From CAIVVT01 sp963823095 (GTDB lineage: Bacteria; Acidobacteriota; Terriglobia; Bryobacterales; Bryobacteraceae), in the NCBI GenBank assembly GCA_963823095.1, contig CAWGKI010000049.1, forward strand, positions 496,001-560,000: DNA of 64,000 nucleotides. The letters are read 5' to 3'. The translations under genes and the position numbers were made by a program. The notes under the pieces are model-generated. The model saw nothing but the letters and a program-made list of their open reading frames with translations. It had not been told where the DNA came from and searched no databases. Below are positions 26,419 to 35,309 of the stretch, piece by piece (within the stretch, counting starts at the first letter, position 1; every line of letters starts with the position of its first letter).

Positions 26419-27786
26419 TTGTCTGAATTCACCAACAACATCCGAAGCACTCCGTTTTCGCGTCGTCTCCTGCTGGGTGCGTTGCCGCTCGCGCACGCGG
26501 CCTTCGCTCAATCGGCATCGACACCGGCCCCAACCCAAACGGACTCCTCGAGTGCCGCGTCCGATGCGGAAACCGTGATGGGATTGAAATTCCTGCCATG
26601 CAACCCAGTGCGCATGGCATTCATTGGAACTGGCGGGCGTGGAACCGACCTGATCGCTAATTTCCTTGGAGTCGGGAACCTCCGCATAAACGCCCTCTGC
26701 GACATAGACCCGGCGCATGCGGCGCCCGCAAAGGATCTGGTCGAGAAATCCGGCGGAGGTGCTCCCGCACTTTACACTGCGGGAGAGCGCGATTTCGAGC
26801 GTTTGTGCCACCGCGACGACATCGACCTGGTTGTGATCGCCACTCCCTGGCAATGGCATGTCCCCATGGCCGTATGCGCGATGCTGCATGGCAAGCACGT
26901 CGCCGTGGAAGTACCGGCGGCGACGACGATGGAGGACTGCTGGACACTTGTCCGTACCTCCGAGCAGACTCGGCGGCACTGCATCATGCTCGAGAACTGC
27001 TGCTATGGGTACAACGAGATGTTGGTACTCACCATGGTTCGCGCCGGGAAGCTCGGCGCGCTGACCCACGGCGCGGGCGGATATCTGCACGATCTGCGCG
27101 GCAAACTGACCTCGGAAACGCAGCAGCCCTGGCTGCGGCAGGAATACATCCGGCGCAACGGGAACCTGTACCCGACGCACGGGCTGGGACCGGTGGCCCG
27201 CTACATGGGCATTCACCGCGGCGACCGATTCGACAATCTCGTTTCCTATTCATCGCCGTCGCGTTCGCTTGCGGAATCGCAGAGCAAACGCACGGCCACA
27301 AAGGCGGGCAAGCCGCTGACAAAGTTCCGCTGCGGCGATCAGAATACGAGTCTGATTCGCACGGCGCACGGACTTCTCATCAGCCTGGAACATAACGTCA
27401 GCAGCCCCGAGCCCTATGACCGCATCAACCTGATCGCGGGTACGGGCGGCATTTTCCGCGACTATCCTCCGCGCATCTACGTGGACGGCGAGACGGAGGA
27501 GAACACATGGGAATCGCTGGATCGTTACAAGGCCGCCTATCAGCATCCGCTCTGGACCAAGATCGGCGAGAAGGCGCGCGGCATGGGCGGCCACGATGGC
27601 ATGGACTTCGTGATGTGTTATCGCCTGATCGAGTGCATTACGCAAGGACTCGCCCCGGATATGGACGTTTATGACGCCGCCGCATGGAGCGCGGTCGCTC
27701 CGCTAAGCGAGATCTCAATTGCCTCGGGCGGGACGCCGGTGGCGTTCCCCGATTTCACGCGCGGCCGTTGGACCTCAAATGCGTGA
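26419..27786 (+). CDS. GH109-like Gfo/Idh/MocA oxidoreductase (exported)
   Basis: A 455-residue protein resembling glycoside hydrolase family 109, NAD-dependent alpha-N-acetylgalactosaminidases. Motifs in order: a Tat-like signal (FSRRLLLGALPLAHAAFA), a Rossmann motif (VRMAFIGTGGRGTDLIA), TPWQWHVPMAVCAMLHGKHV, VEVPAATTMEDCW, CIMLENCCYGYNEM and RNGNLYPTHGLGPVARYMGI, the last being strongly GH109-like. It should retain NAD+ and cleave or oxidise sugars in the periplasm; the true substrate is not proven. I placed the start at the TTG at 26419 because GGAGAG lies 5 bp before it; a GTG at 26398 is in frame but has no ribosome-binding site. It lies 81 bp after the TonB receptor and may act with it. 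Confidence 0.85.
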   Translation: MSEFTNNIRSTPFSRRLLLGALPLAHAAFAQSASTPAPTQTDSSSAASDAETVMGLKFLPCNPVRMAFIGTGGRGTDLIANFLGVGNLRINALCDIDPAHAAPAKDLVEKSGGGAPALYTAGERDFERLCHRDDIDLVVIATPWQWHVPMAVCAMLHGKHVAVEVPAATTMEDCWTLVRTSEQTRRHCIMLENCCYGYNEMLVLTMVRAGKLGALTHGAGGYLHDLRGKLTSETQQPWLRQEYIRRNGNLYPTHGLGPVARYMGIHRGDRFDNLVSYSSPSRSLAESQSKRTATKAGKPLTKFRCGDQNTSLIRTAHGLLISLEHNVSSPEPYDRINLIAGTGGIFRDYPPRIYVDGETEENTWESLDRYKAAYQHPLWTKIGEKARGMGGHDGMDFVMCYRLIECITQGLAPDMDVYDAAAWSAVAPLSEISIASGGTPVAFPDFTRGRWTSNA

Positions 27787-27816
27787 TGGAACCGAGGCTC
27801 ACGCGCGCTGGTCCAC

Positions 27817-29067
27817 TCAGCGCTCAGCACCGAGGACCCGGTGCAGTACGTATTTGATCTCGACGGGAACCCATTTGCGGTAGTGGCACTTGATCAGGAC
27901 CTGGTAGTGAGAAGGCAGTTCGCCGGAAGGCAGTCGGATGTGCTTCAGCAGATCCGAGGCATAGATTTCCGAAGTGACGTACTGGGTCGCTGCCAGAGTG
28001 CCAGGAATGCCCGACCCGGCGAGCACGATGATATGGCCGTCTTTGTTCAGCCCGGGCAGGTAGCTAATCAGGGAATAGGTGATTCCGGACTGGTTTCCGC
28101 CGGGTTCGTCGTCGGCGAAGAGAGCAGGCTCGCCCGGCCGGGGCCTGACGTTCCGGACGCCGGAAGGAGGTTCAAGCGCGAGATCCTGCTGAACCGGCAG
28201 GTCCATGATCTGCAAGTTGAATTTGGGGGGGCCGACGAAGATAACGCTGCTGCCGCCCATCTGATTCCACGAGAGGTTCATGCTGCTGACCAGTTGAATG
28301 CCTGGAATCCGCGGCGCAAGTACTTTGCCGAGTGTGAACGCTCCGTCCAGTTCGCCTAGCGTCGTGAAGACGTACCACGGCTCGGGGGTGACTCCTGGGA
28401 ATCGCTGCTTCAGTCTGTCTATCAGCCCGGAACTTTGGGCCATGTCCCACGAGTTCACCGCGGGGTCGCGAAAGAACCCCCGGTCCCCGAGCTTCTCAAA
28501 CAGCGGCGCCCCGACGCAGATCAGCACGGGCTTGTTCGACGCCAGCACGGGGTTCCAGAAAGCCTCGACGCCCGGCGGCAACTTGCCTGCCTGAGATACG
28601 GTGCGTTTCAAATCCCGAACGGATAACCCAGACAGGACGCCGAGCGCCGTTACGATCGCCAGCGCTCCCAACGCAAACAGCGCCACCGAGCGCCACCGGT
28701 TGGCGGATCCGTCCGACGCTTGCGCCGCAATCGACTCGCGATGCGCGAAGAGGAGTTTGAAACGGCCCTTGGGAAAGTCAATGATTACGGGGTCCGAGTG
28801 GCCGGCGGTCACATAGTACTCGGCGATCCTCTGCCGGAGCTTGCTCGTTTGAAATCGGACAGTGGAATCGTGCCGGGGATCGTAATCTTCGGGCTTGCCG
28901 ATGCCTTCGATGCCGACCGTGTATTCCTTTAATTGATCGGCTTCGCCACTCAGCGATTTGTCGGCGAGATATCTCAAGAGCCGGCGCTGAAGCTCCGACG
29001 CCCGAAACAACTCACTGTCCACGAGCCGCTGGACCTGCTCGCGGACATCGCCTTCAAGTACTTCCAC
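27817..29067 (-). CDS. Membrane-anchored protein with N-terminal winged-helix-like domain
   Basis: A 416-residue protein of unknown function. Residues 1-110 (LVDSELFRASELQRRLLRYL, LKEYTVGIEGIGKPEDYDPR, STVRFQTSKLRQRIAEYY, then DFPKGRFKLLF) look like the winged-helix-type domain found in many acidobacterial and rhizobial signalling proteins. A single membrane helix follows (SVALFALGALAIVTALGVLS, about 127-146), and then a periplasmic domain of about 265 residues with no motif that I recognise. The layout is that of ToxR/CadC-like one-component regulators. Direct DNA binding is inference. The divergent neighbour 65 bp away encodes a lipoprotein, a plausible partner or target. Confidence 0.6.
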   Translation of the reverse strand: MEVLEGDVREQVQRLVDSELFRASELQRRLLRYLADKSLSGEADQLKEYTVGIEGIGKPEDYDPRHDSTVRFQTSKLRQRIAEYYVTAGHSDPVIIDFPKGRFKLLFAHRESIAAQASDGSANRWRSVALFALGALAIVTALGVLSGLSVRDLKRTVSQAGKLPPGVEAFWNPVLASNKPVLICVGAPLFEKLGDRGFFRDPAVNSWDMAQSSGLIDRLKQRFPGVTPEPWYVFTTLGELDGAFTLGKVLAPRIPGIQLVSSMNLSWNQMGGSSVIFVGPPKFNLQIMDLPVQQDLALEPPSGVRNVRPRPGEPALFADDEPGGNQSGITYSLISYLPGLNKDGHIIVLAGSGIPGTLAATQYVTSEIYASDLLKHIRLPSGELPSHYQVLIKCHYRKWVPVEIKYVLHRVLGAER

Positions 29068-29132
29068 GAAGCGTATTATATTCTATGGGATACGCGGCAG
29101 GGTGGCCTCATCCCCTCAGAGGAACAAGCCGT

Positions 29133-29955
29133 TTGAGGTTCTCCGGACTCAGCCACTACGCAAGTGTCTTGGCGTCGATTTGCTTGTGTCTGCTCTTGGC
29201 TGGCTGTCCGCTCACGCCGCCTTCGCCTTACCAGTTCGCCGAGGGGCTGCCCGCGCGGGTCGTCCATATTCCTCACCCTGTGGAGCCCCGAAGGCGGACT
29301 GAGCCGAGGGAATTCCGGCTATAACCTCTACGTTGCGGTGGCGTCCGTCGGCCTGGATGTCTCCACCGGAAAAAGCCACCTCCGATCGAGGGCCGAAGGC
29401 GGCCGCGCTTCGAAGCACACTATCACCGGACACAGTTGGCTGATCCTCGAACGGCCGGGGAAACGAGTCGAAGTGGGACATACGCCCGACCAGCCAATCC
29501 TGTTGAGAGGCGTCAAGCGGCTGGCCGACCACGGCGACCCCAACCCCATCTCCTACCTCTGGCAGAATCCACCGATTGGCCGACGGCACGGCCATCTGCG
29601 CGGATTGCACCCCACCTACGTGCTGCGCCTGCCCCTGACGACGGAGCAGTTCGCCGACATTGAGCGCTTGCTGACGACCTACGAGTTCGATCGCTTCAGC
29701 GTGATTGGACACGATTGCTCGGACCTGGTTGTGCAGGCGGCTGAGATGGCGGGCGTGCGGGTGGACTACCAGGTGGACATCACACTGCCCGCGACGAAGA
29801 CTCTGTTCGGCCGCGAGTATCGTATCTGGACCGACTCGAAGTACCGCGAGCTTATCATCGCCTGCCCCGACGTACTCGAAGCCTCCCTACGCCAGTTGGC
29901 GCAACGCAACGTCGGCGAAGACTTCACGGCGCGATACGATAGCCTCGCGCACTGA
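29133..29955 (+). CDS. Lipoprotein with papain-like His/Cys motifs (frame interrupted)
   Basis: The first frame starts at a TTG (29133) preceded by AGAGGAA. It encodes a clear lipoprotein signal (SVLASICLCLLLAGCPLTPP, lipobox LAGC) and then runs into non-coding-like sequence. From about 29268 the next frame carries the body of the protein (LTLWSPEGGLSRGNSGYNLY to the end at 29955). One surplus base near 29266-29271 explains this and yields a 273-residue protein. The body has TGHSWLILERPG and IGHDCSDLVVQAAEMAG, His then Cys in the order of permuted papain-like (NlpC/P60-related or DUF4105-like) enzymes. A role as a periplasmic peptidase or amidase is possible but unproven. The gene is divergent from the winged-helix membrane protein. 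Confidence 0.6.
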
Positions 29956-29985
29956 GCAAAGATACTGCCGGGAAGCGGAGGCGTC

Positions 29986-30084
29986 TTGTGGCGCACGCTT
30001 CAGCGTGCAGTGGCGAGATTCATCTCGACATCCGGCAAATGGTGGCATGAATGCCGCCACGGCACGCTAAAGCGTACGCCACAA
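29986..30084. repeat. 99-bp nested-palindrome element, copy A
   Basis: The element begins TTGTGGCGCACGCTTCAGCG and ends ACGCTAAAGCGTACGCCACAA, so its ends are inverted repeats. Two further inner inverted repeats lie inside. A second 99-bp copy with the same ends is at 48951-49049. It lies between the lipoprotein gene and the convergent GH5 gene. No coding capacity is seen, so it is a MITE- or REP-like element. Confidence 0.8.
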
Positions 30085-30104
30085 ACGCGCCTGCCGAATA
30101 CTTC

Positions 30105-31949
30105 TTACTTGAACGCGATGGTCACGTCGTTGGCGGCGATTCCCCCCAGCGTCGAACTGAGGGTGGCCGCTCCCGAGCCGGCCAGCGAACTGGGGAGCGC
30201 GATGGTGATCTGATCGAGCCCGGGGAACTGGCCGGTCGCGCCCGCAGAGGTCACTGACATCGGCGTGCCATTCAAGCGCACGCTCGCCTGCGCGGTGCCG
30301 GGCAACTGAGCGAAGCCCGTGCCATACAGAATCAGCGAGAGGCTATCGGAGGCGAAGTTGATTGGGGTAGCCACGTATTTACCCTGGCTCGGATCGTAAT
30401 GCGCCACCGGCTCGTAAGTGGTCGCGCCAGTCGGCTTCACCCTGCGCACTACGGCCGAAGCCACGCCGGATGTCGAGCCGTTTGCCGTGAAGATAACAGG
30501 CGCCAGCGGCTGCACTTCCAGCACTCCCGCGGAAACCGCGGTGCCGTCCTTGAGCACTTGCACGTCCACGCGTCCCGAAGCGACGCTCGACGGCACCTGG
30601 TAGTAGATCCGGCTCGGCGAGACATAGACCAGGGGCGCGAACGTAGTCACGCTCTGCGAGTCGGTCAGTTGAACCTGCGCGCCATGCAAAGTCGTCGGCA
30701 GCGTGTTGCCGAATACCGTCACAGCCGTCGTGAGTCAGTCCGTTCCCGAAGCCTGTAACCAGCGAACCGGGAGCGAGCTTGTAGCCGTACGGTCCTGCCG
30801 CCGAGGCCGTCCGGAACATGTCCGGAGAAAGATGCGCCAGCAGAGTTGGAAGCTGCTCGCGGTCTGTGGTGAAGTTGTTCAGCGGCTGCACGTTCAATTT
30901 GTCCGCGCTCGCCCAATTCCACGCATCGCCTGCCGACCAATAGCTGGCCGGAAGGCCCGCCTGATCCAGCTTTGCCAGGAGTCTGTCCATAACGGGAAAC
31001 CAGCGCGAGTCGTCGCGCGGCACTCCGAACTCGCCCAGGTAGCACTTCACGTTGTTGGTCTGGCACCAGTTCAGAAACGGCTGCAAGTCGGGTCACGCCT
31101 ACATTGATCAGATCCGCGTTCAGCGCCAGATTCAGGTCGTACGAACTCGGGTAGGTCACGTGGGTGTTGTTGTTCGTGGAACTGTAAGTCCCGCTGTAGT
31201 CGTAATCGAAGTACTCGTGCGCCTGGTACCAGAAATTGTTGGCCGGATCGCTGATCCAACTGCGTCGGGCCGTGATTGTTGGGCCAGAAGGGCGCGCTGC
31301 TTCCGCCGTCGCCCGGGATCATGATCAGCTTGTTGTCGTTGTTCCCGCGGATCGCCGTCAGCACATCCTGAGTGATCTGCATCCAATTCGCCGTGCCCAT
31401 GTCGTGTGGTTCGTTCATCAGGTCGTATGCCAGCACGGTGTCGTCGTCTTTGAACTCGTTCGACATCTTGACCCAGAAATCCGCGAGGTCCGCGGTGGTC
31501 ACCAGCTTCTGTCCGTTGTACATGTTATCGATGATGCACGCGTTGGGCATGGTGCCCCATGGGTCCTGGTTCGTACAGGCGCTCGACGGGATGGTGTAGC
31601 GCCCGAAATTGTGGATCTCCACGCTGACCTTGATCCCGGCCGCCTTCGCGGAGGCGATGTTGGCCTTCAGATACCCGAGCACCGTCGGATCCAGCGGTCC
31701 ACTCAGCTTCGGCTGCAATCGTTCCCACAGGTTCGTGAGCCGGATAAAATTGAACCCTCGCGCGGCGAAGTATTCGAAGGTCTGCTGGCTGGGATACAAG
31801 TATTGCGAACCGTTGGCGCCGGGGAGCGTCTTGTTGCCCCACTCGGCTCCGGTCACGTTCACGCCGCGCGCGTACTGAGCGGCCGCGAGTTGGGTGGTGG
31901 CAGCCCACGCGGTTGCGAGCAAGAGAGTTCTAGATAAACTGGCGCGCAT
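30105..31949 (-). pseudogene. Secreted GH5-family glycosidase with Soli_cterm domain (three frameshifts)
   Basis: One gene spread over successive frames. From the ATG at 31949 (AAGGA upstream) a signal peptide and a GH5 catalytic domain are read: ARGVNVTGAEWG, NFIRLTNLWERLQPKL, then the acid/base Glu in YDLMNEPHDMG. Near 31258 one extra T in CAGTTGGATC shifts the frame; HEYFDYDYSG follows. Near 31090 one extra C shifts it again, leading to WCQTNNVKCYLGEFGVPRDD with the nucleophile Glu. Near 30730 a third extra base leads to a Soli_cterm-like (TIGR03437-type) domain with APLVYVSPSRIYYQVPSS. Removing the three bases gives 613 residues with both catalytic glutamates intact. It is probably an endoglucanase-like secreted enzyme. 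Whether the shifts are real or sequencing errors cannot be settled here. Confidence 0.82.
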
Positions 31950-32077
31950 CGGTGGATCCTTGAAAGATTCTATCTGAGCTTCGTACTCCCGCCACCGGCA
32001 ATCTCTGCGGTCGGTGGACAAGCGGGAAGTGGAATCGTGTGACGCGCGTCCGATATCTTGGAGGCAGGGGGTGACTC

Positions 32078-32278
32078 TTGACAGACGAAGTTCACACTAG
32101 TCCGCAGAAGTTGCGCGCCCGTGTCTGTGCGGTATGCGGCAGAGTCGTGCCCGAATCCGAGGCGTTTTACTGGGGTTCGCATTGCGCGCAATGCGCTGCG
32201 CGGAGCCTCGATGCAGCCAGCGACGATCCCGAAGGCGATCCCGAACCCGGCTCGTGGCGTCGTCCCGGCTCTGAATAG
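32078..32278 (+). CDS. Small zinc-ribbon-like protein
   Basis: A 66-residue frame starting with TTG after a purine-rich GGAGGCAGGGGG stretch. It has two CxxC pairs (CAVCGRVVPESE and SHCAQCAARS) 22-24 residues apart, the pattern of a zinc ribbon, and an acidic tail. I do not recognise a specific family. It lies between the GH5 gene and the B12-dependent mutase genes and may be unrelated to both. The Cys pairs argue for a real gene; the weak start and short length argue for caution. Confidence 0.45.
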   Translation: MTDEVHTSPQKLRARVCAVCGRVVPESEAFYWGSHCAQCAARSLDAASDDPEGDPEPGSWRRPGSE

Positions 32279-32386
32279 CGGGGTTTCTTGAGAAGCTGAC
32301 AGACCATCGACGCTTTCCCGGGACTCGAAACCGAGGATACCGTTGCTACCGAGCGCCGGCCAGCCTACCCTTAGAAACGGTCGCGT

Positions 32387-33510
32387 ATGCAGCATCCCGT
32401 CCGTCTCCTGACTGCCGTCCCGATTTGTGACGGCCATGACAGCGCGATCAACACCATCAACCTGGAATTCATCCGGCACGGCATCGAGGTGGTCTACCTC
32501 GGATTCCATCGCTCCGTCGCCGACATCGTGCGAGCAGCAATTCAGGAGGACGTGCGCGCTGTTGGCATCTCCACCTACAACGGCGGCCACGTTGAGTTCT
32601 TCCGCGAAGTGCGGCAAGCGCTGGACCGTCAGGGCGCGAGCAACATCGGGCTCTTCGGCGGCGGCGGCGGGACCATCTCGCAGGCCGACGCGCGCACGAT
32701 GAAAAGGCAGGGGACCGACGAAATCTTCTTCCCCGGAGCCTCGCTGGAAAGCATGGTGAAATTCGTCTTCGATTCCTACGGCAAGCCGCGCAAACGCACT
32801 GGAGCGGCTTCGCCCGACGGCAGGTTGGCGCAAGCGCTGACGCGTCTGGAAGAGGGCGGGCTGTTAAACGCAAGAACCGAGCACGACGGCGTCGCGCTCG
32901 CGTAATCGGCATCACCGGCCCCGGCGGCGCGGGCAAGACCACCCTCATCGACGAACTCGTTCTGCGGTTCTTGAGTAACAGTCCTCTGGGCCGGGTCGCG
33001 ATCCTCTCGCACGATCCGAGCATCGTCGGCGACGGGGCCTTGCTCGGCGACCGCGCGGCGATGATCAACTCCCAACACGATCGCGTCTTCATGCGCAGCA
33101 TGGCGACGCGCGGCCGCGCCGGCGGGCTGTCCTCCGCCACCGGAGACTGTCTGGATCACCTGACGAAGCAGGCTTTCGATCTGATCCTCGTCGAGACGGT
33201 CGGAACGGGCCAGGAAGCCCTCCCGTTCCGCGGCAGTCCATTCGACGCGACCGTGCTGGTGATGAACCCGGACTACGGGGCGCAGCTCCAATTGCAGAAA
33301 ATTGCCATGCTCGACGTCGCCGACGTGGTGGTTGTGAACAAGGCCGACCAGCCACGAGCTAAAGCCGCCGCGGCCGAGCTGGGACGGCGGCTCGCGCAGA
33401 ATGGCAAGTCTCAGAAACTGGTCGTCGCCGAGGCGCGCCGGCATTGCGACGCGGGCGTGGATAACTTGTACCGCATCATCACGGCTGGCTCTGAGAGGGA
33501 CGCCGCATGA
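32387..33510 (+). CDS. B12-binding domain fused to MeaB-like G-protein chaperone (frame interrupted)
   Basis: The N-terminal part (32387-32905) is a cobalamin-binding domain. ICDGHDSAINTINLEFIRHG carries the lower-ligand His17 (DxHxxA instead of DxHxxG), followed by STYNGGH and LFGGGGG. The C-terminal part is a MeaB/ArgK-type GTPase: Walker A GITGPGGAGKTT, switch LVETVGTGQE, and VVVNKADQP. The frames join if one base is missing near 32902 (GCG-TA read as GCGGTA). The corrected protein is 374 residues. This is the N-terminal two-thirds of fused isobutyryl-CoA mutase IcmF, in which the G domain gates cofactor loading. The stop overlaps the start of the mutase gene by 4 bp (ATGA), so the subunits should assemble together. 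Confidence 0.82.
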
Positions 33511-35264
33511 GTTCCCTCACGAAGGTTTGCGAAGTCGTGGAGGCGTATAACCGGTTTGTCGGCCGGCAAGTCGAACAGGCGCGAACGGACAAGAAGCTGC
33601 GCTCCGAGGTGCTCGCTCGGTGGGACAAGGTGCGTGCGGGCATCGGCCAGGTCGAACTGCCGACCGGTCTCAAAGTTCCTCGCCAGGCTCTGCCTCAGTG
33701 CGACGAGCCAGGAGAGATGGCGCGTTACCTTTACGGTGAAGGACTCCCCGGCGAGTTCCCCTACGTCAACTCGGCTTATAGCGAGATGTATCTGGATCCG
33801 CTGGAGGCGAGCGGGCCGAAGCCGGAGGAGCCGACGCGCCTGTTCTCCGGGCTCGGTCTGGCGGAGGACACCAACGCGCGCTTCCATTACCTGAGCCGGC
33901 ACCAGCGCACGTACCGCCTCTCCACCGCGTTCGACGGACCCACGCTATACGGGCTGGACAGTGACGCGGATGGCGTGTTCGGAAAGATTGGCGAGGGCGG
34001 CGTAGCGGTGGACACGGTAGAGGACATGCTGCGCCTCTACGACGGCTTCCCGCTCGGCGCCGCCAACTGTTCCGTGTCGATGACCATCTCCGGGCCCGCG
34101 CCCGTGCTGATGGCCATGTATGTCGCGGCGGCCCGGCGGCGCTTCGGCTCGGGGGTCGTTCCGCAGTTGCGCGGCACCGTGCAGGCCGACATTCTGAAGG
34201 AGGTGCAGGCGCAGAACGAAGCCATCTTCCCCGTCGACGCTTCGCTACGCTTCCTGTGCGACATGATCGAGTGGACCAGCCGCGAAATGCCGCGCTGGTA
34301 TCCGATCTCGATCTCCGGCTATCACATCGCCGAGGCCGGCGCGACGCCGGTGCAGCAGGCCGCCTACACTCTCTCGAACGGCTTCGCTTACGTTGAGATG
34401 TTGAAGCGGCGCGGCCTCGACGTCGATGAGTTCGGACCGCGTCTTTCGTTCTTCCTGGACTGCGGGCTCGATCTGGAATACCTCGCGCTCACGCGCGTGT
34501 GCCGCAAGATCTGGGCCATCGGCATGAGGGATGCGTTCGGCGCCGGGCCGAAGGCGCAACTGTTCAAAGTGCACACCCAGACCAGCGGGCGTTCGTTGAT
34601 CGCCGCCGAATACAAGAACAACCTGACACGCACGGCGGTCGAATTGATGCTGGCCTACATGAACGCGACGAACTCGTGCCACTCGAACAGCGCGGACGAG
34701 CCGTTCACGACGCCGAGCGAGGAGTGGAGCCTGCTGGCCTCGCACGGCCAGTCGATTCTGCTCGAAGAGTCCGGCCTGTTCCGTCACATGATGAACGCGC
34801 TGTCGGGCTCGCCCGGCATGCGGTGCGTGGAGCAGGCGGTGGAGGCGGCCGTCCTCGAGGAATTCCGCACTATCGAGGAGTTCGGCGGCGTGCTGGGCGC
34901 GATGGAGAACCGCTACCAGCGGACGCAAATCCAGTCCAGCGCCCACTTGACGGAGCGGCAGATTCACTCGGGCGCCCGTCCTATCATCGGTCTCACGCGT
35001 TATCGGAACGAAGAAGAGCAACCACCCAAGATCGAGCTCGTCCGGACTTCAACTGCCAAGAAACGCCGTCAACTCGCGCGCCTGAAGGCCTTCAAGCATC
35101 GGAATGCGACGGCCGCCCGAGAAGCGCTGGCCCGGCTGGGCGCGGTCGTGGACCGCGGCGGGAACGTCTTCGCGGAACTATTGAACACCGTGGAAGTGTG
35201 TTCGCTCGGCCAGATCACCCAATGCATGCAAGAGCGCGTCGGCAGATTCCGGCCCATGGTCTGA
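33507..35264 (+). CDS. Cobalamin-dependent acyl-CoA mutase, large subunit (IcmF-like)
   Basis: A 585-residue TIM-barrel mutase without its own B12 domain. Conserved stretches include RLSTAFDGPTLYGLDSDADG, NCSVSMTISGPAPVLMAMYV, RGTVQADILKEVQAQNEAIF and WYPISISGYHIAEAGATPVQ. They are closest to the mutase domain of IcmF. At the position of the methylmalonyl-CoA-binding Arg207 (QAQN here) there is Gln, so methylmalonyl-CoA is unlikely. The other substrate residue appears to be Tyr (VNSAYSEMY), where IcmF has Phe. The usual LHTNAYDEAITTP is replaced by CHSNSADEPFTTP. The substrate is therefore uncertain: isobutyryl-, pivalyl- or another acyl-CoA. It pairs with the overlapping B12/G-protein gene. 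Confidence 0.82.
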   Translation: MSSLTKVCEVVEAYNRFVGRQVEQARTDKKLRSEVLARWDKVRAGIGQVELPTGLKVPRQALPQCDEPGEMARYLYGEGLPGEFPYVNSAYSEMYLDPLEASGPKPEEPTRLFSGLGLAEDTNARFHYLSRHQRTYRLSTAFDGPTLYGLDSDADGVFGKIGEGGVAVDTVEDMLRLYDGFPLGAANCSVSMTISGPAPVLMAMYVAAARRRFGSGVVPQLRGTVQADILKEVQAQNEAIFPVDASLRFLCDMIEWTSREMPRWYPISISGYHIAEAGATPVQQAAYTLSNGFAYVEMLKRRGLDVDEFGPRLSFFLDCGLDLEYLALTRVCRKIWAIGMRDAFGAGPKAQLFKVHTQTSGRSLIAAEYKNNLTRTAVELMLAYMNATNSCHSNSADEPFTTPSEEWSLLASHGQSILLEESGLFRHMMNALSGSPGMRCVEQAVEAAVLEEFRTIEEFGGVLGAMENRYQRTQIQSSAHLTERQIHSGARPIIGLTRYRNEEEQPPKIELVRTSTAKKRRQLARLKAFKHRNATAAREALARLGAVVDRGGNVFAELLNTVEVCSLGQITQCMQERVGRFRPMV

Positions 35265-35269
35265 TCCAT

Positions 35270-35295
35270 CCTGGGAACGCCGATCTCCAGATCGG
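35270..35295 (+). repeat. GATC-centred palindromic repeat, copy 5
   Basis: CCTGGGAACG plus CCGATCTCCAGATCGG, 6 bp after the mutase stop codon and just before the end of the convergent ornithine cyclodeaminase-like gene. Confidence 0.85.
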
Positions 35296-35309
35296 CCCTC
35301 ATTGCCGCG

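Noticed and set aside
30379..31159. Several separate small genes in the GH5 region
   Set aside because: Consecutive fragments in different frames join into one GH5 enzyme plus a Soli_cterm-like domain with both catalytic glutamates in order.
32387..35264. Methylmalonyl-CoA mutase
   Set aside because: The substrate-carboxylate Arg is replaced by Gln and overall motifs are IcmF-like.
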